Source: a virus. From it: a DNA stretch of 31,381 nt. The notes beneath the pieces are model-generated. The model made no database searches and was not told the origin of the DNA. It saw nothing but the letters and a program-made list of their open reading frames with translations. The DNA is taken from the IMG/VR virus record IMGVR_UViG_3300037225_000497, positions 1-31,381 of that record. One strand, written 5' to 3'. Positions 9,150 to 16,972 of the stretch are shown here, one piece after another. Numbering within the stretch: position 1 is the stretch's first letter; each line of letters starts with the position of its first letter. The translations under genes and the position numbers were made by a program.

Positions 9150-11202
9150 CCTGAATGACACCACGCCTGCGGCGGCGGCCGGGAAGCGCAACGTCGCCTG
9201 GCAGGCCGACAGCTTGATTCCGCGCAACGTATCGGCAGAGTATCCCAACTGGGGGAGCGTCAACCCTCAGACCGGGGCCACGTATACCATCGATGAGAGC
9301 GACCGCGGGAAGCTGGTCACCTTCTCGCACGGGCCCACGGTGGCCGTCAGTCTGACAGCCGCCGCAACGCTCGGGACGGAATTCCTCTGCGCCGTCGAGA
9401 ACATTGGGGTCGGGACTGTTACGATCACGCCGGCAGCAGGAACGATAGACGGCGCGGCCACGCTGGTCCTGGCGGCCGCATCGAGCGCATTGATCTTCTC
9501 GGATGGCGCGAACTTCTTCACGGTGCGCGGGGGGGGCGGAGGCGGAGCGACGGGTCCGACCGGCCCGACTGGTCCCACCGGGCCGGAGGGCGCCACCGGC
9601 TCCGTGGGAGCTACCGGACCAACTGGCCCAACTGGCCCCACAGGCCCCACGGGACCCACGGGGCCGATTGGCATTGGCATCGGCGCCACCTACATCCAAT
9701 CCTGCGGCAGCACGGTTGGCGGCACGCAAAGCTGTGCTTTTGGTTCAAACAATCAGCTTGGCAACATACTGTTCGTCATCATCTCATCCGGAAATACTGG
9801 TGGCTCGGTCGTTAATTTTCCAACCCCCACGGACTCACAAGGGAACACGTACGCGTATCTCGGACACTACAACACTGGCGTTGGCCCGCAGATCCAGGTC
9901 TGGGCCGTCTTCGGATGCAAGGCTGGGGCAAACACGGTCTATGGCCAGGCCGGTTCGGGAATCGGTTACGCGATCACGGCCGTCGAGTACAATGGCGCGA
10001 TATCGCCCGCCGAACAATTCACTTCGGGCCTGGGAACCAACCCAATCGTGGCCGTGACGACCACCAACCCAAAAGATTTCCTTATCACCTTTGCGGCCAT
10101 GAGCGCCGATGGAGACAGCTACACGATCACGTCCGGCTCGACGACGGATGGGTCCGCCAACTTCCGCATTCTGGGCGGGAGCACGGTTGCGGTTACGGAG
10201 CGCTCTGTCAGCGCAACCGGAACCTACAGTGAAACGATCACGCTGAACGCGGGCAACCCGAACACGCTGGTCAAGGTGGCCTGTTGGCTTTCGGCGGGCG
10301 TGCAGGGCTCGACGGGAGCAACCGGACCTACCGGACCCACCGGACCCACGGGACCGACCGGGGCGACGGGTCCTGCCGGAGCGACCGGCGCCACCGGCCC
10401 CGCTGGGCCAACCGGCCCAACTGGCCCAACCGGACCTGCCGGAGCTACGGGAGCTACGGGGGGTGAGGGCGCAACTGGTGCCACCGGAGCAACGGGTGCA
10501 GCGGGTACGGCTGGAGGCTTCGTTTGCCCAGACACCTATCCCGCCGTCGAGAACGCTGCCAACGACGAATTTGACGGGGCGGCGCTTGATACGGCGGGAA
10601 CAAGATTTGCTGGTGCGACAGCTTGGGCCTGGCTGAACCAGCCCGCGGGGGCTACGGCCACACTGGTAAACGGATATCTGAAACTCTTCAATAATGTGGT
10701 CACTCCGAATTGGGCACCCTCGGTCATTGGCCAGGCACAGGCGGGCGCGGCATGGGAATATCAGGCGAAAGTAAGATGTTCTCCTATGCTGGGGGGAGCG
10801 GGACTTTACTATTTTGTGGGATTGATGGTCTACAACAGCGGCAACGGGCATCTGGTCACGTTCAACTTTTTGCACGGCGCTTCAACTGTGGTACATACTT
10901 TTCGAGGAGATTGTTGGTCATCGTTCACCACCGATGCCAGCCAGGTTGGTGCAAGCTTTCCGGCTGTGTTTCCGGCGCTGCCTTACAATGAGTGCCCATT
11001 TGTTTATCTTTCGATGACCCTGGCGTCGGGCACGTTGACCTTCAAATATTCATTCGACGGAGTAACCTGGTATACCTATCCGTCCACTGAGGCGGTCGCC
11101 ACTTACCCAGGGGCCATCACCAGCGTGGGCCTGTTCGCGGCCGGACAGGGCGCCACTTACAACCTGACCGGTGTGATTGACTGGTTTCGGAGAATTTCTT
11201 AG
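9127..11202 (+). CDS. Collagen-like tail fibre protein
   Basis: A 691-residue protein with AGGAG nine bases before its start. Residues 1-135 form an N-terminal beta-rich attachment-like domain. Two Gly-X-Y blocks follow, mostly GPTGPT and GATGAT triplets: about residues 135-183 and 393-470. Between them (187-391) is a Gly/Ser/Thr-rich beta domain with [22 protein letters not shown] and AITAVEYNG, similar to the inserted domain of the hub protein. The C-terminal about 210 residues begin with [10 protein letters not shown] and look like a concanavalin/laminin-type lectin fold. Collagen-like blocks in phage fibres form trimeric rods. Function inferred: receptor-binding side or tip fibre. The next gene starts ten bases after the stop. 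Confidence 0.82.
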   Translation: MSVVSVINLNDTTPAAAAGKRNVAWQADSLIPRNVSAEYPNWGSVNPQTGATYTIDESDRGKLVTFSHGPTVAVSLTAAATLGTEFLCAVENIGVGTVTITPAAGTIDGAATLVLAAASSALIFSDGANFFTVRGGGGGGATGPTGPTGPTGPEGATGSVGATGPTGPTGPTGPTGPTGPIGIGIGATYIQSCGSTVGGTQSCAFGSNNQLGNILFVIISSGNTGGSVVNFPTPTDSQGNTYAYLGHYNTGVGPQIQVWAVFGCKAGANTVYGQAGSGIGYAITAVEYNGAISPAEQFTSGLGTNPIVAVTTTNPKDFLITFAAMSADGDSYTITSGSTTDGSANFRILGGSTVAVTERSVSATGTYSETITLNAGNPNTLVKVACWLSAGVQGSTGATGPTGPTGPTGPTGATGPAGATGATGPAGPTGPTGPTGPAGATGATGGEGATGATGATGAAGTAGGFVCPDTYPAVENAANDEFDGAALDTAGTRFAGATAWAWLNQPAGATATLVNGYLKLFNNVVTPNWAPSVIGQAQAGAAWEYQAKVRCSPMLGGAGLYYFVGLMVYNSGNGHLVTFNFLHGASTVVHTFRGDCWSSFTTDASQVGASFPAVFPALPYNECPFVYLSMTLASGTLTFKYSFDGVTWYTYPSTEAVATYPGAITSVGLFAAGQGATYNLTGVIDWFRRIS

Positions 11203-11211
11203 GAGAGTGAT

Positions 11212-12405
11212 ATGGGAATTTGCTTGAACATGATCGTGAAAAATGAAGCTCCGCGGATCGCCCGCTGCCTGGAGTCCGTCCGTCCACTCATCGACGGCTG
11301 GGTCATCTGTGACACAGGCTCGACGGATGGAACCCCGGCGCTCGTTGCAAAATTGCTGGCGGATCTGCCCGGTGCACTTTACGAAGAGCCGTGGCAAGAT
11401 TTCGAGACGAACAGAAATGAGGCGCTTGCACACGCGAAAGCCTTCGCCGGGCCGGACGATTACATCCTCTTCATGGACGCCGATGACGTGCTGGTCAGCG
11501 CCGATCCGCAGCCGGTGTTCACGCGCGGTTCAGGAGCCGACTGCTACGAGATCGAGGAGCATGATCAGAACCTACGATTTTGGAGGCCGTGCATCGTGCG
11601 TGCCAGCCTGCCGTGGCGCTGGGTGGGGAAGACCCACGAATGCCTCTGCTGTGACGCGGCGCGGCGGACTGAGCGGTTGCAGGGCATCTATCGCCAACGG
11701 GGAACCAAGACACCCGAGCAATGCCGCGCCAAGCTTGAGAGAGATCTGGCCATCCTGACGGAAGCTGTGCTCATCTCACCGCAAGACGGGCGCTCTCGGT
11801 TCTACCTGGCGCAGACCTACAAGGACCTGGGTCGGCGCGAAGAGGCACTGCATGACTATGAAGCGCGGATGCAGATGCCGGGGTGGGAAGAAGAAACTTG
11901 GTGGGCGCAATACGAGGCGGCGATTCTCCGCGAGTTGCTGCATCATCCCGTCGAGGCGGTGCTCATGTCTTACCTCTCCTGCTACGAGCGGCGGCCGACC
12001 CGGGCGGAACCGCTGGTGCAGGCAGCCCGCTTCTGTCGCGTGGGCGGGATGCACCACGCGGCGCTGCTGTTCTCGCAGCAGGCCATCCAGATCAAGCAGC
12101 CGGATGACCGGCTGTTCGTGGATGAAAATGTTTACCAGTGGCGAGCGCTGGACGAGTTCTCCATCAACGCCTACTGGTCAGGACTCCATCAATTATCGGC
12201 GGAGACGTGCCGAACACTTTTGAAAGGGATTGCTCCGGAGAGTGAGCGTGGGCGAATCACCCAAAATCTGAAGTTTGCCGAGGACCGGCTGCGCGATCGG
12301 TTGCTCGTTATGGAGCGTGCTGGGGCCCCCACGTCGCCGAAATCGGGCCTCCCGGAGGCTCCAAAGGGTGTTGCGACGGGGGTGGTCCCCGCAACTGGAA
12401 TTTAG
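11212..12405 (+). CDS. GT2 family glycosyltransferase with TPR-like tail
   Basis: A 397-residue protein whose ribosome site (AGGAGAG) overlaps the fibre stop codon, so it is probably co-expressed with the fibre. GT-A fold signatures: MIVKNE (7-12), CDTGSTDGT (34-42), the metal/sugar-nucleotide motif DADD (89-92), and WRWVGKTHE (135-143) typical of the GT2 group with a conserved His-Glu. Residues about 175-350 are helical repeats of TPR type (FYLAQTYKDLGRREEALHDY). The last 35 residues are Pro/Gly-rich and poorly ordered. The donor and acceptor cannot be read from the sequence. The Thr-rich collagen-like fibre next door is an attractive acceptor; host surface sugar is the alternative. Confidence 0.85.
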   Translation: MGICLNMIVKNEAPRIARCLESVRPLIDGWVICDTGSTDGTPALVAKLLADLPGALYEEPWQDFETNRNEALAHAKAFAGPDDYILFMDADDVLVSADPQPVFTRGSGADCYEIEEHDQNLRFWRPCIVRASLPWRWVGKTHECLCCDAARRTERLQGIYRQRGTKTPEQCRAKLERDLAILTEAVLISPQDGRSRFYLAQTYKDLGRREEALHDYEARMQMPGWEEETWWAQYEAAILRELLHHPVEAVLMSYLSCYERRPTRAEPLVQAARFCRVGGMHHAALLFSQQAIQIKQPDDRLFVDENVYQWRALDEFSINAYWSGLHQLSAETCRTLLKGIAPESERGRITQNLKFAEDRLRDRLLVMERAGAPTSPKSGLPEAPKGVATGVVPATGI

Positions 12406-12516
12406 GGCGTGGCGCGGCGCGCCTCACTTATCATACGAAGCGGTTGACATGCTAAAATCCACTGTTTCGAGGATAGAATGAGCACAGCATCCTTCGTTTT
12501 GAGATCGGAGCACTAC

Positions 12517-13164
12517 ATGGCGGACCATTCTGTACCTGGAAAGACAACGAGCCGGTTGAATGGAAGACTGTGGACGCTTGGCATGGGGCTGTTGATGTTC
12601 GGCCTCGGCATCTTCGCTTCCATGTTCTGGGATCGTATTGCGGTTGAGCACAGGACGACCTCGAATGAAACGGCCATAGCGGACTTGACTCAACTCTTAA
12701 GATCCGTCGATGTGCGGGTTGAGAAACTTGCAGCAGCGTTCCAAGGTTCCGGGGGAACTCAGAGGCAGGCCGAAATCAACACGCAGCGGCTAGACTCGCT
12801 CGAACAGAACGGTTCATCCATCGCGCAGCAAACTGCGAGGTCTTTGGCAACTTTAGAGTTTACGAATGCTCGCTTGACGAAGCTGGAAAACACGACGGAA
12901 GCCATCGCGACAACCCAGTCCGCAATGGTCGCGAGCAATCACTCCCTGTTCGAGATGGCACAAGACGTGAAACGCCTTGATCTCCTGGCTCATTCCGCCG
13001 AGGGTCAGGTCAGCGAAAAAGAATTTCAGGCCGTCCGTGTCTCCCTCGAAATGCACGAGAAGGAAACGAATGATCGGTTACTGAGCTTGGACAACAAGGT
13101 GAACCAGATCCTCACCATGATGGCATCTGACCGGGAGAAGAAACGCATCTCAATGGTGCAGTGA
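12517..13164 (+). CDS. Membrane-anchored coiled-coil protein (lysis region)
   Basis: The start at 12517 has GGAG six bases upstream and gives 215 residues; the ATG at 12478 with GAGGA four bases upstream is also possible and would add 13 residues. One strong transmembrane helix near residues 17-37 (LWTLGMGLLMFGLGIFASMF) is followed by a long heptad-like, Gln/Asn/Glu-rich region to the end, with a basic REKKR close to the C-terminus. Topology would be a short cytoplasmic N-terminus and a periplasmic coiled coil. It opens a run of membrane proteins around a likely holin and DUF5675 gene, so an accessory lysis or spanin-like role is possible, but no family is recognised. Confidence 0.6.
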   Translation: MADHSVPGKTTSRLNGRLWTLGMGLLMFGLGIFASMFWDRIAVEHRTTSNETAIADLTQLLRSVDVRVEKLAAAFQGSGGTQRQAEINTQRLDSLEQNGSSIAQQTARSLATLEFTNARLTKLENTTEAIATTQSAMVASNHSLFEMAQDVKRLDLLAHSAEGQVSEKEFQAVRVSLEMHEKETNDRLLSLDNKVNQILTMMASDREKKRISMVQ

Positions 13165-13175
13165 GGCGATGATTT

Positions 13176-13427
13176 ATGTGGCTGAATAAATTCACTGATT
13201 CCATGGTTACCATTCTGCAAGGCAAGACCACGGCCTTCCTGATCTGCTTCTTCATCACTGGAAACATTCTCCAATGGGAGAAGCGATTGGATGCGACTTA
13301 CCTGACGTTTTTCGGCCTGTTCATGGGATACGTCCTGGGCCACTCGATCAAGGACGACGTGCAGGCCGCTAAGATGACGGACAGCGGGCAACGGCCCGAC
13401 CAGAGCGGCCAGCCACCCGCACAATGA
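13176..13427 (+). CDS. Small two-TM membrane protein, holin candidate
   Basis: 83 residues with two predicted membrane helices (about 17-32, ILQGKTTAFLICFFITGNI, and 41-56, ATYLTFFGLFMGYVLG) joined by a short charged turn, and a hydrophilic Gln/Pro-rich C-terminal tail. Size, two-helix hairpin and charged tail fit phage holins, which form membrane lesions that release the lysis enzyme. GAGG lies nine bases before the start, only 11 bases after the previous stop. The neighbours are another membrane protein and a DUF5675 gene, a common phage lysis arrangement. No specific holin family is recognised, so this rests on architecture and context. Confidence 0.6.
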   Translation: MWLNKFTDSMVTILQGKTTAFLICFFITGNILQWEKRLDATYLTFFGLFMGYVLGHSIKDDVQAAKMTDSGQRPDQSGQPPAQ

Positions 13428-13470
13428 ACGTGCTCGTCCACCATGAAATCCAGCAATAGGGGAAATTGCC

Positions 13471-13974
13471 ATGCTGATCGAGATCAAGCGGTATGAGAAG
13501 AGCTCCGATGATAAGGCCACGATCGGCAATCTTTTCATTGATGCGAGTTGGGAATGTTTCTCGCTGGAAGACAAGGTACGTGAGGTAATGGCCCAGCCGG
13601 TAGAGACGTGGAAAATCCCTGGCGTGACGGCGATTCCCAGCGGAATCTTTCCGGTCGTGATCGACTTCTCCGCGAAGTTCCAACGCATGATGTTGCACAT
13701 CCTGAACGTGCCAGACTTCACCGGCGTGCGCATCCACTCTGGCAATCGGGACACGGACACGGAGGGATGCGTGCTGGTCGGTCAAGTACACCCGGCTCAC
13801 ATGGATTTCATCGGCAGTTCGCGCTTGGCGCTCGATGCTCTGACGCGAAAGATTGAGCTGGTCTTGGGCTTGGAGCGGCGCATTGTGAATGCGGACGGCT
13901 TTGTGCTAGAGTATGACCAAGTCAGACCGCCGCAGGATGTGGCGATCTCGATCACGAATGAATTGACGGTTTGA
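13471..13974 (+). CDS. DUF5675 family protein, probable lysis enzyme
   Basis: 167 residues. The family signature is clear: PGVTAIPSGIFPVV (50-63), VRIHSGN (86-92) and TDTEGCVLVG (95-104). The His89-Gly91 and Gly99-Cys100 pair recalls the His/Cys arrangement of L,D-transpeptidase-like folds, and DUF5675 genes often sit in phage lysis cassettes, so a peptidoglycan-cutting or remodelling role is inferred; the reaction has not been shown from this sequence. No classical muramidase, amidase or glucosaminidase is seen elsewhere in the window, which makes this the best local endolysin candidate. AGGGGA precedes the start. Confidence 0.72.
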   Translation: MLIEIKRYEKSSDDKATIGNLFIDASWECFSLEDKVREVMAQPVETWKIPGVTAIPSGIFPVVIDFSAKFQRMMLHILNVPDFTGVRIHSGNRDTDTEGCVLVGQVHPAHMDFIGSSRLALDALTRKIELVLGLERRIVNADGFVLEYDQVRPPQDVAISITNELTV

Positions 13975-13982
13975 GGCAAGCC

Positions 13983-14759
13983 ATGAGCACCACGGGAAGT
14001 TTTCCTTCGACCCCCCCCGCCACCGGGCCTACCAACGAGCTGCAGGTTGTCGAGAAAAAGGTTAAGGCAGCCTGGGCGTTTGGCGCTTCGCATCTTGTGC
14101 TGATCGCCTGTTTGGCGGCCACGCTGTTGGGTGCAATTTATCTCTGGGACAGTAAGGCCGCGGATCGGGCAGATGCCCGGGCCGCCCTGGCCCAGGCATT
14201 GTCGGCTCAGAAGGACAAAGACAACGCCGCGCTTCAGAAGACGAACGCCGACCAGCAAGCGCAGTTTGCCCGCCAGAACGCCGCCCTGCAAGGTGAGGTT
14301 TCATCGCTGGCTTCCGCCGTCGCGAAGCGCGATGCCACGTTCCAGACGCACGCTGCGGCGGTTCCGACCCTCGCGCCACCCGCCCTGGCCATCGAGTGGG
14401 GCAAGGCAGCCAGTGAACCGGCTCCCGTGGTGGACACATCGGGCAACGCCCTGGTGCCGCTTCCTTTGGCACAGAAGAGCGTGATCGCTCTCGAGCTGGT
14501 ACCGGTGCTTCAACAGGATAAGCGAGATCTGCAAGCGTCACTCGACAAGGACGCGCAGGTGATCTCAAACGACGGAGCGGCGCTCGGCAAAGAACAGGCT
14601 GCCCATTTTTCCGACAAGGCTGCCTGCACGGCAGACAAGAACACCTTGAAAGCCGACCTGGATCAAGTGAAGGCAGACGCGCGCAAGGGAAAGATCCGTT
14701 GGTTCCTGTACGGAGTGGGCGCCGGCATCGGGGCCACCATCGCGTTCGTCCTTAGATGA
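13983..14759 (+). CDS. Coiled-coil protein with N- and C-terminal membrane helices
   Basis: The start at 13983 has GAGG six bases upstream; a TTG at 13971 overlapping the previous stop is possible but less likely. 258 residues: a membrane helix near 30-53 (FGASHLVLIACLAATLLGAIYLW), an Ala/Gln/Lys-rich coiled coil to about 90, a Pro-rich middle, a second coiled coil about 160-225 (LQQDKRDLQASLDKD), and a C-terminal hydrophobic helix (WFLYGVGAGIGATIAFVL). The layout resembles Rz-type spanins in having a membrane anchor plus periplasmic coiled coil, but two anchors are unusual. A role in outer-membrane disruption is a guess from position. Confidence 0.58.
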   Translation: MSTTGSFPSTPPATGPTNELQVVEKKVKAAWAFGASHLVLIACLAATLLGAIYLWDSKAADRADARAALAQALSAQKDKDNAALQKTNADQQAQFARQNAALQGEVSSLASAVAKRDATFQTHAAAVPTLAPPALAIEWGKAASEPAPVVDTSGNALVPLPLAQKSVIALELVPVLQQDKRDLQASLDKDAQVISNDGAALGKEQAAHFSDKAACTADKNTLKADLDQVKADARKGKIRWFLYGVGAGIGATIAFVLR

Positions 14760-14870
14760 TTCGCTGCGCGAGTAGGCACGGGATGGTTTTCTAATGCTTG
14801 CGCAAGGCATCCGAACGGGATAGCATTGGTTCACAATTCTGACGTCAAGAATGATGCGGATTTGGAGAAC

Positions 14871-15074
14871 ATGAACCTTAATCTAACCATCACGATTTCA
14901 CCAGAACAATGGGATCGGCTGCTGCATAGGCTTGATCAGATCGGCGCGTCTCTCATAAAGATTGCTGCGCTCGGCGAAGTTGAGCAGGTTCGGCGCATTG
15001 ATGCTTTGACAGCAAAGCTGAAATCGTCCGAGCAAAAATTGGAAGCAGCCATAATCCCTTTGCCGAAACCCTGA
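14871..15074 (+). CDS. Small helical protein of unknown function
   Basis: 67 residues from the ATG at 14871, preceded by GGAGA at short spacing; a TTG at 14826 would extend it by 15 residues. It starts with a beta-like MNLNLTITIS and continues as a charged amphipathic helix with heptad-like Leu/Ile spacing (LLHRLDQIGASLIKIAAL). No family recognised. The 111-base gap before it contains an imperfect inverted repeat (TTGCGCAA core at 14798-14805 flanked by ATGC/GCAT) and no clear promoter. Confidence 0.55.
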   Translation: MNLNLTITISPEQWDRLLHRLDQIGASLIKIAALGEVEQVRRIDALTAKLKSSEQKLEAAIIPLPKP

Positions 15075-15120
15075 CGCCTGAAGGGCGCCGGGGATTTTGC
15101 CGGAAAGGAGGAAACCACTT

Positions 15121-15336
15121 ATGCCCCCATTAGATGATGCGATTGCTCAACTGACCACGCAAGTACAGGCCAACACGGACGCGGAAGCCTCTGCCGTGCA
15201 ACTGATTCAAGGATTGGCAGTTCAGATTGCTGCGGCGGCCGGCGATGCCCCGGCAGTCCTTGCCCTGGCTGCGCAGTTGAAGACTTCGGCGGACGCCCTC
15301 GGCGCTGCCGTCGTTGCCAACACTTCCGCAGTGTAA
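15121..15336 (+). CDS. Small Ala-rich helical phage protein
   Basis: 71 residues from 15121; a strong AAGGAGG ends nine bases upstream, which decides this start over the ATG at 15097. The sequence is almost entirely helix-forming (AIAQLTTQVQANTDAEASAVQ; IAAAAGDAPAVLALAAQL) with no charged clusters. Similar short Ala/Gln/Thr-rich proteins occur near tail and lysis genes of many phages, but I know no assigned function. An oligomeric coiled coil is the likely structure. Confidence 0.6.
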   Translation: MPPLDDAIAQLTTQVQANTDAEASAVQLIQGLAVQIAAAAGDAPAVLALAAQLKTSADALGAAVVANTSAV

Positions 15337-15423
15337 GTTCCCAACTGGCGCGAAACGGCACGCGAGATTCAGCCGCGACGCTCCGGAGAGACGGAGGCAA
15401 ATTCCTGCATGGAGGATTCACGC

Positions 15424-15582
15424 ATGAACGCACCCTGGAGTTTAATCTGTCTGGTTCTCGCGTTCGTTCTTTTCGCTTTTGGGGCCTTCGCTTGGCCGGT
15501 GCCGTTTGAGGCGTGGAGGGTCAAGATCGTCTCAGCCGGGCTTATGTTCTATATTCTCTCACTGTTGGTGAGGGCTGGCTAA
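15424..15582 (+). CDS. 52-residue two-TM membrane protein
   Basis: A short gene supported by GGAGG ending eight bases before the ATG and by a strongly hydrophobic product. Two membrane helices are visible: residues about 6-24 (SLICLVLAFVLFAFGAFAW) and 34-49 (KIVSAGLMFYILSLLV), joined by a short VPFEAWR turn. It could be a second holin, a holin antagonist or a simple membrane protein; nothing distinguishes these. It lies 87 bases after the previous gene and 89 bases before the secreted Ig-like gene. Confidence 0.6.
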   Translation: MNAPWSLICLVLAFVLFAFGAFAWPVPFEAWRVKIVSAGLMFYILSLLVRAG

Positions 15583-15671
15583 CGACAGCAAGCCCAAATA
15601 ATGTGCTGGTCGCGGGAGTGCCCAAACGCTTCCGCGGCCCTGCTCTCAATCCCATGATGAAGGAGAATCAA

Positions 15672-16064
15672 ATGAAAAAGACTCTTGCCACCCTCGTGTT
15701 TCTGGTCCTTGCCTCGTTCATGGTTGCACCCTGCGCGATGGCGCAGCAGCAAAAAGCGACGAAGCAGATGAGCTTGACCGTCGTGGCTGCCCTGGCCATT
15801 GCGACCAATCCCACCCTGCCCCTCGGATACATCGGCCAACCGTACAGCATCCAACTCACGTCCACAGGGGGGACCCCTCCGATCACCTGGTCTGTGGCCT
15901 CGGGTTCGACCCTTCCCGGGGGGCTCACGCTTTCGACCACCGGGCTGCTTTCTGGAACGCTCACCACGGCTGGCGCGTTCACTTTTTCAGTCACCGCGAC
16001 GGATTCAGGAACCGTGAGCGCCAGCCTCCAGATCAAGACGAGCAATGTGGTAGCCTCGAAATGA
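15672..16064 (+). CDS. Secreted putative-Ig (He_PIG-like) domain protein
   Basis: 130 residues from the ATG at 15672, which has AGGAG six bases upstream and begins a textbook signal peptide (MKKTLATLVFLVLASFMVAP, cleavage likely after AMA at about 24-26). A longer in-frame reading from 15513 lacks such support. The mature part carries the putative-Ig hallmark: LPLGYIGQPYSI, GGTPPITWSV, LPGGLTLSTTGLLSGT, FSVTATDS. This fold is very common in secreted proteins of Acidobacteriota and related bacteria. The next gene starts within its stop (ATGA) and also encodes a secreted beta-sandwich protein with the same AQQQK junction. Possible roles: cell-surface decoration, superinfection exclusion, or virion decoration. 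Confidence 0.75.
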   Translation: MKKTLATLVFLVLASFMVAPCAMAQQQKATKQMSLTVVAALAIATNPTLPLGYIGQPYSIQLTSTGGTPPITWSVASGSTLPGGLTLSTTGLLSGTLTTAGAFTFSVTATDSGTVSASLQIKTSNVVASK

Positions 16065-16408
16065 ACCTGAAATTCCTCGGCGCGGCGCTGCTGTACTGGG
16101 CCGTCTTGATGCAGGCGCAGCAGCAAAAGGTGAAGGTTCAATTGACGCTCGCCGTCAATCACTGGGTGGAGCTACACTGGACGGCTTCGCCCTCGCCGGG
16201 AGTGGTCGGGTATAAGATATATCGAAGCAAAACTTCCGGTGGCCCATACCTGCTAGCAAACGGTACGATCATTAAGGAGTTGGGATTCAATGACGGGGCT
16301 GTACTTGCGGGCGAGAAATGGTGCTATGCGGTTGTCTCTATCGGCTCCGATGGAATCACCGTGAGCGACCACTCGAACGAGGCTTGCGCAACGCTTCCGA
16401 ATCCGTGA
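16061..16408 (+). CDS. Secreted fibronectin type III-like domain protein
   Basis: 115 residues, start overlapping the previous stop (ATGA). The N-terminal hydrophobic stretch (FLGAALLYWAVLMQA) is a short signal peptide with likely cleavage near QA-QQQ. The rest is a single Fn3 domain: VELHWTASPSPGVVGYKIYR, TSGGPY, KWCYAVVSIGSDG, SDHSNEACA. Two Cys (in KWCYAV and NEACAT) could form a disulfide after export. The sequence resembles Fn3 modules common in Acidobacteriota. It is the last gene of the tail/lysis run and is followed by a long AT-richer gap. Function unknown; see the paired secreted gene just upstream. Confidence 0.72.
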   Translation: MNLKFLGAALLYWAVLMQAQQQKVKVQLTLAVNHWVELHWTASPSPGVVGYKIYRSKTSGGPYLLANGTIIKELGFNDGAVLAGEKWCYAVVSIGSDGITVSDHSNEACATLPNP

Positions 16409-16421
16409 AAGACTCGTTTTG

Positions 16422-16446
16422 AGGAACGGTCGCCACGGGCGTTCCT
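16422..16446 (+). terminator. Weak candidate terminator hairpin
   Basis: AGGAACG (16422-16428) can pair with CGTTCCT (16440-16446) across an 11-base loop, 14 bases after the Fn3 stop. It is placed as expected for the end of the tail/lysis transcript, but there is no run of T after it, so intrinsic termination would be weak. Confidence 0.25.
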
Positions 16447-16530
16447 TCCGGCGCATCAACTCATCAGAATCCGCCAAAATCCTCAAATTACCCCTAAGTG
16501 TTTGATTCCACGTCAAATATAGTTGTGCGA

Positions 16531-16548
16531 ATAGTACGTTCGTACTAT
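16531..16548. promoter_or_regulatory. Perfect 8-2-8 palindrome, candidate operator
   Basis: ATAGTACG-TT-CGTACTAT is a perfect inverted repeat in the AT-richer gap ahead of the accessory block. The form matches a two-fold operator for a dimeric repressor. It lies about 205 bases before the ribbon-helix-helix gene at 16754. A second palindrome of the same 8-2-8 geometry but different sequence lies before the other ribbon-helix-helix gene (22580-22597). A hairpin role is less likely with a two-base centre. Confidence 0.5.
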
Positions 16549-16601
16549 GGCTTTCCTTTTCGTTATGTATTACCATTGACGTGTAAGTGGGGGATAAAGA
16601 G

Positions 16602-16682
16602 ATGGAGTGGATTCGAAACATTTTGGCAGCGGCGCTCTATTTGCAAATCATCGGAATCGGCATCCACTTGATAATCCGATAA
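16602..16682 (+). CDS. Possible 26-residue membrane peptide
   Basis: An ATG with GGGG about nine bases upstream opens a short frame encoding one continuous hydrophobic helix flanked by charges (MEWIRN at the start, IIR at the end). It stops just before the hairpins leading to the next gene. Toxin-like or regulatory membrane peptides have this form, but so can chance frames; codon evidence is too short to decide. Confidence 0.3.
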   Translation: MEWIRNILAAALYLQIIGIGIHLIIR

Positions 16683-16753
16683 GCGACACCAGAGTCGCTG
16701 CCAGCGGGAGGACGAAACGCTCCCGCACGAAATCTCCAGACGCGAGGTGAATC

Positions 16754-16972
16754 ATGGCAAGGAAAACGATTTACGAAGGTGGTGCGATGGTGGTCTGGCC
16801 GCTACGGATACCGGAGGCAATGAAGAAACAACTCGAGGAGCTGGCCAGGGCCGACCAGCGCGAGGTGACCAACTACGTGCGGGTGGTCCTGGCGAATCAT
16901 ATTCGCACGGCAGGGAAAGGCCGGCGGAACTCCGAAAAAGACAAGACCAAGGCGATGCGGACGGACGGCTGA
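16754..16972 (+). CDS. Ribbon-helix-helix (Arc/CopG-like) small DNA-binding protein
   Basis: 72 residues; GAGG lies six bases before the ATG. A short beta strand (VVWPLRIP, about 13-20) is followed by two helices (EAMKKQLEELARAD and EVTNYVRVVLANHIR), the pattern of ribbon-helix-helix repressors, with a basic, disordered C-terminal tail (GKGRRNSEKDKTK). Such proteins bind DNA as dimers through the strand. The second such gene, at 22608, shares the strand-plus-AD-x-R-x-V pattern, so the two are probably distant relatives. It may bind the palindrome at 16531, but no binding evidence exists in the sequence. Confidence 0.68.
   Translation: MARKTIYEGGAMVVWPLRIPEAMKKQLEELARADQREVTNYVRVVLANHIRTAGKGRRNSEKDKTKAMRTDG

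Larger units (their letters stand above)
16409..16753. other. 345-base regulatory gap between lysis and accessory blocks
   Basis: This is the longest gap between firm genes. It holds, in order: a weak hairpin after the Fn3 gene (16422-16446), an AT-richer stretch with a perfect palindrome (16531-16548), a possible 26-residue peptide (16602-16682), two hairpins (AGCGAC/GTCGCT, 16682-16699; GCGGGAG/CTCCCGC, 16704-16710 with 16720-16726), and the ribosome site GAGG for the ribbon-helix-helix gene. No convincing -35/-10 pair was found. Its position suggests a boundary between transcription units. Confidence 0.6.

Noticed and set aside
9540-10510. Repetitive GGNCCNACN blocks that could suggest a CRISPR or tandem-repeat array
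   Set aside because: The repeats follow codon triplets for Gly-Pro-Thr and Gly-Ala-Thr within one open frame and there are no spacers, so they are collagen-like coding repeats.
12444-12480. TTGACA upstream of the membrane coiled-coil gene as a promoter
   Set aside because: The only good -10-like hexamer (TAGAAT, 12474-12479) is 24 bases away, too far for a sigma70 promoter, and closer hexamers match poorly.
16576-16604. TTGACG before the 26-residue peptide as a promoter
   Set aside because: The nearest -10-like sequence (GATAAA) is only 11 bases away, outside the usual spacing.
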